This document shows positions 8,121 through 15,656 of a stretch of DNA of 60,394 nt, one piece after another. Numbering within the stretch: position 1 is the first letter of the stretch; the number at the start of each line of letters is the position of its first letter. The stretch covers positions 1 through 60,394 of the forward strand of contig NZ_JAWDXO010000015.1 in the NCBI RefSeq assembly GCF_032477075.1, written 5' to 3'. The DNA is from Fusobacterium sp. GTDB taxonomy: Bacteria > Fusobacteriota > Fusobacteriia > Fusobacteriales > Fusobacteriaceae. Both the position numbers and the translations under genes were made by a program. Under the pieces are notes generated by a model. It ran no database searches. It was not told where the DNA came from and saw only the letters and a list, made by a program, of their open reading frames with translations.

Positions 8121-9086
8121 CTAAATATTATTTTTTTCATTTAATTTGATATAAAGAAAATCATTGATTTTAAGGTTTAATTTTTCTTTTTCTTTAGATA
8201 ATATATCAATGTAAATATTTTCTCCAAATAATTCTAAAGTGACTCTATAAAAAGCACCTCTAAATTCAATACTTTTAATAGTTCCTCTATATGTTTCTTC
8301 TTTTTTTTCTATAAAATATTCTACATCTTCAGGTCTTACAGTGTAGATATCATTGTTTTTATCAGTAATAAAATTTATTTTTCCTATAAAATCAGCTACA
8401 AATATGTCTTTTGGCTTATTGTATACTTCTTCTGGCGTTCCAAATTGAACTATTTCACCACCATTGATGATAGCAATTTTATCTCCCATTGTAAGAGCTT
8501 CTTCTTGATCATGAGTTACCATAATTGTAGTAATTTTTAAGTTTTGCTGAATTTCTCTTATTTCTTTTCTTAAAGACTCTCTTACTTTAGCATCAAGAGC
8601 TGACAAAGGTTCATCAAGGAGTAAAATATTTGGTTCAAGAGCTAGGGCTCTGGCTAAAGATACTCTTTGTTGCTGACCTCCACTCATTTCATCTGGATAT
8701 TTGGAAATTATATGATCAAGGCCAACCATTTTAAGAACTTTCATAATTTTTTCTTTTCTTTGATATTTATCTTTTATTTTCTTTTTTAACCCATATTCAA
8801 TATTTTCAAAAACTGTCATATTTGGAAAAAGGGCATAGGATTGGAATACCATACTTAAATTTCTCTGAGAAGGTTCTAAAGTTGTTATTTCTTTTTCATT
8901 GACTAGGATGCTTCCAGAATCAAGTTTTTCAAGCCCAGCTATTATACGAAGCAGAGTTGTTTTTCCACAACCACTTGGACCTAGAAAACATATAAATTCT
9001 CCTTTTTCTATTTCTAAATTAATACCTTTTAAAACTTCCACTTTATTAAATTGTTTTTTTACATTTTTTATAATCAAGTAAGGCAT
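8121..9086 (-). CDS. ABC transporter ATPase, 2-aminoethylphosphonate/iron (PotA/FbpC) type
   Basis: A 321-residue cytoplasmic ATPase with Walker A GPSGCGKTT, signature MSGGQQQRVSLARALA, Walker B LLLDEPLSALDA and the switch histidine in VTHDQEE. A C-terminal TOBE-like region (around YTVRPEDVEYF) is typical of transporters taking up anions or oligo-compounds. It powers the permease encoded 9 bases downstream and follows the binding-protein gene after 2 bases, so the three form one importer. Confidence 0.9.
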   Translation of the reverse strand: MPYLIIKNVKKQFNKVEVLKGINLEIEKGEFICFLGPSGCGKTTLLRIIAGLEKLDSGSILVNEKEITTLEPSQRNLSMVFQSYALFPNMTVFENIEYGLKKKIKDKYQRKEKIMKVLKMVGLDHIISKYPDEMSGGQQQRVSLARALALEPNILLLDEPLSALDAKVRESLRKEIREIQQNLKITTIMVTHDQEEALTMGDKIAIINGGEIVQFGTPEEVYNKPKDIFVADFIGKINFITDKNNDIYTVRPEDVEYFIEKKEETYRGTIKSIEFRGAFYRVTLELFGENIYIDILSKEKEKLNLKINDFLYIKLNEKNNI

Positions 9087-9088
9087 TT

Positions 9089-10108
9089 TTATTCTCCTTT
9101 ACCATATCTTTTTTCCCATTCTTTAAGTAATCTTGATCTGTTTTCTGATGCCCATTTGAAATCTATTTTAGCTAATTTTTCTTTAAAGTTTGCAGGATAA
9201 CCTTCAAGTTTTGTATTTATACCTTTATATGAAACTAATCCAATATTTTTTGAATATTCTTCCATCATTTTTTTTGAAAGAGCCCAATTAATAAAATCAA
9301 TAGCTTCAGGTTTGATTGTATCTTTTTTTATAAGAGCAATTCCTTCCATATCCCAGCCATATCCTTCACTAGGGAGAATAGTAACTATAGATTCATTAGT
9401 CTTTCCAAGTCTCATACTCTCACTATCCATTCCAACACCAATTAATTGTTCACCTTGCATAGCCATTTTAACTGGTGCACTTCCAGAATGAGAATATTGA
9501 GATATATTTTTATGAAGTTGATCCATATATTCCCAGGCCTTTTCTTCTCCCCATATACTTATCCAACCTAATATTGTAAGATAACCTGTTCCAGAAGAAG
9601 CAGGATCTGGCATAACAATCTCTTTATGATATTTTTTATCAAGAAGATCAATATAAGAGCTAGGAAGAGACATATCTTTTACTGCAAATTCATATTTATT
9701 GGCTGTGATGGCAGAAGTCCAAGCTGTCATACCTGTCCATTGGGGTTTTTCATTAATAGAATCAATATATGTAGGATCAATATTTATTAACCAGTCATTG
9801 TTTAATTCGGCTAGTTTCTCCTGATCTGCTAAATCAATTAAATTAATACTTGCCATTCCCCATAAAACATCAGCTACAGGATTATTTCCTTCAGCAATGA
9901 CTTTAGCAGCAATAGCTCCTTGAGAATCTCTGATTATATTAAGTTCTACATCAGGAAAATCTGCTTTGTATATTTCAATATAGTGATTTAAATATTCTTC
10001 TTCTAATCCAGTATAAACATTTAAGACAGTTTTATTTTCTTTATTACCACATCCAAAAAGGAATGCAGAAAGAATAAAAAGAATAAAAGTTTTTAATAGT
10101 TTTTTCAT
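9089..10108 (-). CDS. ABC substrate-binding lipoprotein, 2-aminoethylphosphonate (PhnS2) type
   Basis: A 339-residue secreted lipoprotein with a hydrophobic signal ending in LFGCG (lipid-modified Cys20). The mature part begins LNVYTGLEEEYL and contains MPDPASSGTGYL, EKAWEYMDQLHKNISQY and SHSGSAP, then GYGWDMEGIAL. As I recall, these segments closely match the family annotated as putative 2-aminoethylphosphonate binding proteins, a branch of the Fbp/Afu iron-binding superfamily. I therefore favour a phosphonate or similar zwitterion as ligand, though an iron or other small-anion ligand is not excluded. The neighbouring cytidylyltransferase-like genes support the phosphonate/choline reading. 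Confidence 0.8.
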   Translation of the reverse strand: MKKLLKTFILFILSAFLFGCGNKENKTVLNVYTGLEEEYLNHYIEIYKADFPDVELNIIRDSQGAIAAKVIAEGNNPVADVLWGMASINLIDLADQEKLAELNNDWLINIDPTYIDSINEKPQWTGMTAWTSAITANKYEFAVKDMSLPSSYIDLLDKKYHKEIVMPDPASSGTGYLTILGWISIWGEEKAWEYMDQLHKNISQYSHSGSAPVKMAMQGEQLIGVGMDSESMRLGKTNESIVTILPSEGYGWDMEGIALIKKDTIKPEAIDFINWALSKKMMEEYSKNIGLVSYKGINTKLEGYPANFKEKLAKIDFKWASENRSRLLKEWEKRYGKGE

Positions 10109-10110
10109 AA

Positions 10111-10839
10111 TTAGTTTTCTCCTTTTTCTAAAAGTTTAGGGTAAATAGTCTCCATTACTCTGTTCAGCTGAAATTCATCGTCTATTTCAGACCAAATAAT
10201 ACCATCAACTCTTTTACAAATAATCTTTCTATCTTTTGCTATTTTCTCCATACAATATTCATAACCTAATTTAAGATTTTTTTCATCTTCAAATTTTTTA
10301 AACATAAGCTGGCATAATTCATTTGATAGTTTTTGTAGTCCTGTAAGTTCTCCATATTCTCCTTTGATTTCAAACAGATTGAAAGTAAGCTTTCCAATAC
10401 TATTATCCACTATTTCAAAATAATAATCATCTGACATTTTTTTATCTTCAGATAAGAGTATTGTATCTTTTTCAGTAGTATTTATCAGTATATCTAGACA
10501 ATTTTTTTCATATATGAGATCTCCTTCTAAAAGAAGAATATCTTCATTGCCAATCAACTCTTTAGCGCAATAAAAACTTCCCATACTGCTTGTATTAGTA
10601 TAGTTGTTATTTTTTATTGTAATAATGCTGCTGTATTTTTTTTTAAGAGATTCAAAAAAATAATCTAAATGACCAGTAACCAGTATTATTTTTTTAATAC
10701 CTGAATCTAGTAGTTTTTCTATTGATCTTTCAATAAGAGATAATCCATTTATTGTTAAAAAAGGTTTAGGAATTTCATCATTGGTTACTCCTTTAAGTCT
10801 TGTTCCCATACCTGCAACAAGTATCACTGCTGTTTTCAT
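10111..10839 (-). CDS. LicC/PntC-like nucleotidyltransferase
   Basis: A 242-residue NTP-transferase with AVILVAGMGTRLKGVT followed by IPKPFL (nucleotide loop and lysine), LLLEGDLIYE (metal-binding aspartate) and a C-terminal WSEIDDEFQL. This is the pattern of choline-phosphate and phosphonate cytidylyltransferases (LicC, PntC), which make CDP-choline or CMP-phosphonates in the cytoplasm. Its start overlaps the preceding gene by four bases, and the binding-protein gene follows after 2 bases, so activation and uptake are co-expressed. The exact substrate is inferred from context. Confidence 0.8.
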   Translation of the reverse strand: MKTAVILVAGMGTRLKGVTNDEIPKPFLTINGLSLIERSIEKLLDSGIKKIILVTGHLDYFFESLKKKYSSIITIKNNNYTNTSSMGSFYCAKELIGNEDILLLEGDLIYEKNCLDILINTTEKDTILLSEDKKMSDDYYFEIVDNSIGKLTFNLFEIKGEYGELTGLQKLSNELCQLMFKKFEDEKNLKLGYEYCMEKIAKDRKIICKRVDGIIWSEIDDEFQLNRVMETIYPKLLEKGEN

Positions 10840-11777
10840 AAATCTTTCTCCTTTTTATCTAAACACCTTAATATATTGTTTTTTACATATCTATACTGTT
10901 TCTGATTATCTATTTCTCCCCATATTTTCTCTTTAGAGGATATGCATTTTAAATCTGGGAAAATATTTTTGTCTAAAAAACTATATTCATAAAAAAATAG
11001 TTTATTTTCTATCTGGGTAAATTTATCCAACATTTTTAAATATGAATTATATTTTAATTTGCTGATCCCTATAAGTTCTCCTGAAATTTTTTCAAGACTA
11101 TATTTTCCTTTAGATATATTTAGAAGTTCTCTGTTTTTTGTAGTAACATAAAGAGAATCTTCTTTATCAGATATAGATGTATCAATTATTGTTACATTTT
11201 TTTCTTTAGAATTTAGTAGAAGTGAAATTAAATTTTCTTCAAAGACAAGGTCTCCTTCCAAAAGAATGAAATCTTCTTGCAAATATTTTCTCAAGAGATA
11301 AAGAGAATACATATTTCCTGTAGTTTTATATTTTTTATTCTCTACAATTTTAATATTTAAATATTTCTTTGATAATTTTTTATAGTATTCCGCTTTATAT
11401 CCAGCTACAATTATTACTTTTTTAATGTTATGTTTTAATAATAGTTTTATTGTTCTTTCAATAAGTGTGGAATCAAATATTTCAAGAAATCCTACAGGTT
11501 TATTAAAGTCCAAAGTTTCACCAGCTGCAAGAATAACAGCAGTTTTTATAGAACTTTTATCAGAATTTAAAAGTTCTTTACCAGAATTAGTAATAAAGTA
11601 TTTTGTTTTCCTATAAGAGATAATTTCTTTAGTAAGATAACCATCATCTAAAAGAGAGTTAATATATTTATTAACGGAACCAAGAGAAATATTCAAATAT
11701 TCAGATATTTTTCTCTGGCTGACTACATTATTTTCACCTATAAGAGATATGATTTTTCTTTTTATTTTAATCACCAC
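10836..11777 (-). CDS. winged-helix/nucleotidyltransferase fusion, LicC/PntC-like
   Basis: A 313-residue two-domain protein. Residues 1 to about 75 form a winged helix-turn-helix (SQRKISEYLNISLGSVNKYI, then a wing ending in KYFITNSG). Residues about 78-313 form an NTP-transferase domain with AVILAAGETLDFNKPVGFL, LLEGDLVFEE and a C-terminal IWGEIDNQKQY. The usual GxGTRL nucleotide loop is shortened and lacks the arginine, although the following KP is kept. Translation starts at one of two adjacent GTG codons (11777 or 11774). It is the first gene of the locus and lies just downstream of a palindromic operator-like promoter, so it may be the autoregulator, perhaps sensing the activated nucleotide. 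That role is inference. Confidence 0.75.
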   Translation of the reverse strand: MVIKIKRKIISLIGENNVVSQRKISEYLNISLGSVNKYINSLLDDGYLTKEIISYRKTKYFITNSGKELLNSDKSSIKTAVILAAGETLDFNKPVGFLEIFDSTLIERTIKLLLKHNIKKVIIVAGYKAEYYKKLSKKYLNIKIVENKKYKTTGNMYSLYLLRKYLQEDFILLEGDLVFEENLISLLLNSKEKNVTIIDTSISDKEDSLYVTTKNRELLNISKGKYSLEKISGELIGISKLKYNSYLKMLDKFTQIENKLFFYEYSFLDKNIFPDLKCISSKEKIWGEIDNQKQYRYVKNNILRCLDKKEKDL

Positions 11778-11790
11778 CCAACACTAAAAA

Positions 11791-11830
11791 TGAACGATAA
11801 TATTTTCACACTGTGAACGATTTTTGTCAA
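11791..11830 (-). promoter_or_regulatory. promoter with palindromic operator for the phosphonate-type locus
   Basis: On the minus strand TTGACA (11830-11825), 17 bases, then GAAAAT (11807-11802). A perfect palindrome TTCACA-C-TGTGAA (11805-11817) overlaps the -10, and a direct repeat TGAACGA occurs at 11791-11797 and 11814-11820, 23 bases apart, which is about two helical turns. This arrangement suits repression by a dimeric winged-helix protein, the obvious candidate being the first gene product. Confidence 0.6.
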
Positions 11831-11984
11831 GAATAAAATATCTACAATTCTCAATTTTAAAATTAAAGGCATTTAAAAATGATTTTTTTTTTGATATTAA
11901 AGAAATTATTTAGGATAAAAGAGGAAATAAAAACTATCAAAATAAAAAGTTATATAAAAAATATTTATATTTGAAGGTGTTAAT

Positions 11985-12003
11985 TTACATTAAATAATGT
12001 TAA
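11985..12003. repeat. near-palindrome upstream of the amino acid symporter gene
   Basis: TTACATTA-AAT-AATGTTAA is an imperfect inverted repeat about 40 bases before the symporter start. It could be an operator, but AT-rich palindromes arise easily by chance. Confidence 0.3.
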
Positions 12004-12040
12004 TATATAGACTGAGAAAATTTGTTAGGAGGATATTGAG

Positions 12041-13387
12041 TTGGAAAGTATAAGAGCAGTAATCAATTTTGTAAATAATTTGTTATGGGGTAAAAATATT
12101 CTGGTAGTAATGCTTATAGGAACAGCAGTTTATTTTACTTTTAAAACAAAATTCATGCAATTTAGATTATTTGGAGATATAATAAGAATATTAAAAGGAA
12201 ATGGAGACGAAAAAAGAGATGGAGTAAGTTCTTTAGAGACTTTTTTCTTAGGAACAGCCTGCAGAGTAGGAGCAGGAAATATATCTGGAGTTGTAGCAGC
12301 AGTTTCTATTGGAGGACCAGGAGCACTTTTTTGGATGTGGCTTGTAGCTCTTCTTGGAGCAGCGACATCTTTTGTTGAATCAAGTCTTGCAGTAATGTAT
12401 AGGACAAAAGTAAAAAAGGGAGAATATCAAGGAGGAACTCCTTGGATTATAAAGAAGAGACTTAATATGAAATGGTTGGGGGCTGTATATGTAGTAGCAT
12501 CTATCATTTGCTATATAGGAGTTATACAAGTAATGTCTAACTCTGTAACTGAATCAGTTGTAAGTGCTTATGGATTTGATCCTAAAATAATAGCAGTCAT
12601 ATTAGCAATTGTTGTTGGTTTGATCATATTTGGAAAGAGCAAAAAAGATAAAATAATATTAGCTCTCAATAAAATAGTACCTGTAATGGCTGTTATGTAT
12701 CTTTTAGTAGTAATTTATGTTATTTTTACTAATATAACAGGAATTCCAGCAATGATAGGAAATATATTCTATCAAGCTTTTGGAGGAAAGGAGTTTCTAG
12801 GAGGAGCAGTTGGTGGAATAATTATGCAGGGAGTGAGAAGAGGACTGTTTTCTAATGAAGCAGGAAGTGGAAATTCTAATTATGCAGCAGCAGTAGTCGA
12901 TATAGATGAACCAGCAAAACAAGGGATGGTCCAAGCATTAGGTGTTTTTGTAGATACACTTGTAATATGCAGTGCTACAGCATTTGTTATTCTTTTAGCA
13001 GATACAGAGGTAATAAATGGTTTTACAGGAATGACTCTTTTTCAAGAATCTTTAAAAAGTCATATAGGTTGGATTGGAATACCATTTACTGTAGTGGTAT
13101 TATTTTTCTTTTCTTTGAGCACGATATTAGGTGTTACATACTATGGAAAAAATGCCATGAATTTTATAAGTACAAAACCAATTGTGAAGGAAGTATATCA
13201 TATAGTAGTAGTCCTGATGGTATATATTGGAGGGATAGAACAAAATTTCTTTGTGTGGTCTTTGGCAGATTTTGGACTGGGAATAATGACTGTAATTAAT
13301 ATAATATGCATTATTCCAATTTCTGGTGAGGCTTTAAATGAATTAAAAAAGTATGAAAAAAAACTTAAAAATGAGAAAAGAGCCTAA
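12041..13387 (+). CDS. alanine/glycine:cation symporter (AGCS family)
   Basis: A 448-residue polytopic membrane protein with about 10-11 helices. It shows AGCS family features: ETFFLGTACRVGAGNISGV, GALFWMWLVALLGAATSFVE and RRGLFSNEAGSGNS. The family imports alanine, glycine or related amino acids with Na+ or H+. The start is TTG at 12041, with AGGAGG eight bases upstream. It stands alone between the phosphonate-type locus and a convergent two-component system. Regulation by that system, or supply of glutamate-related amino acids to the operon beyond it, is possible but not shown. Confidence 0.9.
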   Translation: MESIRAVINFVNNLLWGKNILVVMLIGTAVYFTFKTKFMQFRLFGDIIRILKGNGDEKRDGVSSLETFFLGTACRVGAGNISGVVAAVSIGGPGALFWMWLVALLGAATSFVESSLAVMYRTKVKKGEYQGGTPWIIKKRLNMKWLGAVYVVASIICYIGVIQVMSNSVTESVVSAYGFDPKIIAVILAIVVGLIIFGKSKKDKIILALNKIVPVMAVMYLLVVIYVIFTNITGIPAMIGNIFYQAFGGKEFLGGAVGGIIMQGVRRGLFSNEAGSGNSNYAAAVVDIDEPAKQGMVQALGVFVDTLVICSATAFVILLADTEVINGFTGMTLFQESLKSHIGWIGIPFTVVVLFFFSLSTILGVTYYGKNAMNFISTKPIVKEVYHIVVVLMVYIGGIEQNFFVWSLADFGLGIMTVINIICIIPISGEALNELKKYEKKLKNEKRA

Positions 13388-13404
13388 AAGGCTCTTTTAT
13401 TTTT
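13376..13404. terminator. bidirectional terminator between the symporter and the response regulator
   Basis: AAAAGAGCC (13376-13384) pairs with GGCTCTTTT (13390-13398) around a 5-base loop, followed by ATTTTTT on the plus strand. The hairpin overlaps the ends of both convergent genes. Confidence 0.85.
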
Positions 13405-14038
13405 TCCAATAATATTCATTTCTTGGTCTTCCAATTTTTCCATAGATAATTTTTAAATCAACCATTTTTATTTCTACAAGATAATTCATATATTTATTTA
13501 CTGTTTGAGAAGCAAGACCAGTAGCTTCTGATATTTCTTCAATTGTAATATAAGAGTCTATCTGTTTCATTTTATTTTCTATTAAAGAAATAGTATTTAC
13601 ACTTATTCCCTTTTTATAATCACCATATTTCTCTTTTTTGGTTGTAGAGATTTCTGAAGAAGAAATTTTCTCTTTCTTCTTGTTAAGATGAACATTTACC
13701 CTTGAGTATAAATCAAGTACTTTAATAGGTTTTATAGCAAAATCATTAGCTCCAGCAAGAAAAAATTCTTCTGCAATATTTTCTAATCCTTCAATAGTAA
13801 GAGCTATAATAGATACATCTTCATTCATTTGTCTTATTAATTTTACTCCTAATACTCCATTTATATATGGCATGTGATAATCAATTATTATAATATCAAG
13901 TTCTTTGGTATTGACTATTTTTAAAGCTTCCTCCATTGAGAGAGCTGTATAAACCTCCCAGTCTTTCATAAGAAAAAACTCTGAAACAGCAAAGATAATA
14001 TCTTTAGAGTCATCTATAATAAGAATTTTATTTTTCAC
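13397..14038 (-). CDS. two-component response regulator with C-terminal helix-turn-helix
   Basis: A 213-residue protein. Residues 1 to about 115 form a receiver domain with the acidic pair in LIIDDSK, phosphoacceptor Asp53 in IIDYHMP and the conserved lysine in AIKPI. After a lysine-rich linker, a C-terminal helix-turn-helix (IEEISEATGLASQTVNKYM) ends with a basic GRPRNEYYW tail, resembling the CitB/DcuR-type output. It overlaps the upstream kinase gene by 11 bases, so the two are co-translated partners. Plausible targets are the symporter and the divergent gamma-glutamyltransferase operon; I cannot tell which. Confidence 0.85.
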   Translation of the reverse strand: MKNKILIIDDSKDIIFAVSEFFLMKDWEVYTALSMEEALKIVNTKELDIIIIDYHMPYINGVLGVKLIRQMNEDVSIIALTIEGLENIAEEFFLAGANDFAIKPIKVLDLYSRVNVHLNKKKEKISSSEISTTKKEKYGDYKKGISVNTISLIENKMKQIDSYITIEEISEATGLASQTVNKYMNYLVEIKMVDLKIIYGKIGRPRNEYYWKK

Positions 14039-15425
14039 TTCCTAAAACCTCCCCACACATAATGATATATACTCCAATACCTCTTTTTTTTCTGTTTCGA
14101 ATAAATAATTTACATTTGTGTTCTTCCATAACTGTTTTTACAAAGTTTAATCCTACTCCACTGGAATTTTTAGTTGAAAAACCATTTATAAAAGCATTTT
14201 CAAGTTCTTTTTCAGACATTCCTTTTCCATAATCCTCAATTTTTATGAGTACAAATTGTTTATAATCTTTAATAGTAAGTTCAATTTTATTATTTTCATA
14301 TTCTGTAAAGGCTTCATAAGAATTTATAATAAGATTAGTAATAGCTCTTGAAAAAACTATTTTATTAACTTTTATTTTTCTTTTTGTACAATAATTGTTA
14401 TAACTTAAAAATTCAATACATTTATGTGTAGAAAGATAAGAGAGAATAAAATTAAATACTTTATTTATATCAATAGGATTCTTATGAGTATCTCTTAAAA
14501 TTTCAGATACCATTATATTACATCTTTCTAAAGATTTTTCAATTCTATTATAGTAATCTTTTTTCTTTTTATTATCTTCTTGCATATTAAGTATTTCAAT
14601 AAGTGTTCCCATGGAGAATAATGGAGTTTTCAAATCATGTACTAGGTATTGAATTTCTTTTAAATATCTATTTTCAACTTCTTGTAATTTAAGATCTGAA
14701 ATGGCTTTAGTCATATCCTTCTCTTTTTCGTAAATATTCTGACGTCTTTCTTGTTCGAAGAATATAAGAAGTAAGGTTATGGAAAAAATGAAAAAAAGTA
14801 TAAAAAATAAAAAACCAATTAAGTTTAAGATATTATCAGCTTCCATTAAAGAAGATATATCCTTTAAATCAAAAAAGATTTCCCCAGTTGATTTATAATC
14901 CAATACAGAAAAATACTTTGTAATATCAAGCCATTGAATACCAGTAAAAACAAGAAGAAGCACAATGTTTCGTTTAAATAAACTGATATTTTTAAAACGA
15001 TTGCTTGAGTGAAATGCAAGATAAATCATTTCAAGTATGGATACTTTGCCAAAATAATAATCCATATCATAATAGACTTTATATATTATAAAATAAATTA
15101 TTTGAATTATCAATATTCCAAATATAACTTTTAAAGTATTGTTTAATTTTTCATTTATTTCTATTTCCATAGAATCCATAAGAAGAAAAACAGAGAAGAA
15201 TATAGGAAATGATTTTATTGTGTTTAAAAAAACTAAACCAAATGCAGCATGAAGGAGATACTCTTTATCCCAAAAGTCAATACTTTTTTCTAAAGAATCA
15301 TAAATATCAAAATTTTTATACAATAAAAAATTTGGCAGAATAATACTGATTAATACCATTAATATTCCTAATGAAAGTTCTGTTTTATGAATTTTAATAT
15401 GAATTTTTTTTCCTAAGATTTTCAT
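14028..15425 (-). CDS. membrane sensor histidine kinase
   Basis: A 465-residue inner-membrane kinase. The first 230 or so residues form about six hydrophobic segments with no sizeable extracellular domain, so the signal may be sensed in the membrane. Then comes a short coiled-coil-like linker, the phosphoacceptor helix with His263 (YLVHDLKTPLFSMG), and an ATPase domain with N-box NLIINSYEAF, EDYGKGMS and a GVGLNFVK lid. AAGGGGAAAG precedes the ATG at 15425. It is divergent from the gamma-glutamyltransferase operon, with 231 bases between them. Confidence 0.85.
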   Translation of the reverse strand: MKILGKKIHIKIHKTELSLGILMVLISIILPNFLLYKNFDIYDSLEKSIDFWDKEYLLHAAFGLVFLNTIKSFPIFFSVFLLMDSMEIEINEKLNNTLKVIFGILIIQIIYFIIYKVYYDMDYYFGKVSILEMIYLAFHSSNRFKNISLFKRNIVLLLVFTGIQWLDITKYFSVLDYKSTGEIFFDLKDISSLMEADNILNLIGFLFFILFFIFSITLLLIFFEQERRQNIYEKEKDMTKAISDLKLQEVENRYLKEIQYLVHDLKTPLFSMGTLIEILNMQEDNKKKKDYYNRIEKSLERCNIMVSEILRDTHKNPIDINKVFNFILSYLSTHKCIEFLSYNNYCTKRKIKVNKIVFSRAITNLIINSYEAFTEYENNKIELTIKDYKQFVLIKIEDYGKGMSEKELENAFINGFSTKNSSGVGLNFVKTVMEEHKCKLFIRNRKKRGIGVYIIMCGEVLGSEK

Positions 15426-15580
15426 GATCTTTCCCCTTGAATCTAAAAATTATTAAAATTCTTTTTATGATTACAAATTAAATTAATGATACCATATTTT
15501 AAGTAAAAATAGTAGAAAAAAGATGAGAGGAAAAAGAGAAAAAAGAGAAATAAAAGTATAAGATTTACTTTTTATATATC

Positions 15581-15608
15581 TTGAAATATACTTAATAGTA
15601 GGTAAAAT
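15581..15608 (+). promoter_or_regulatory. promoter of the gamma-glutamyltransferase/Pgs operon
   Basis: TTGAAA (15581-15586), 16 bases, TAAAAT (15603-15608), about 49 bases before the first start codon. This is the only good sigma-70-type match in the divergent region with the kinase gene. Confidence 0.55.
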
Positions 15609-15656
15609 GATAAAAAAATTTAAAAATAGAACAAAAAAATAAAAAAGGGGGAACAT

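Noticed and set aside
11821..12040. Glycine or other amino-acid riboswitch upstream of the alanine/glycine symporter
   Set aside because: The 220 bases are AT-rich with only a short near-palindrome; no conserved aptamer core or terminator was found.
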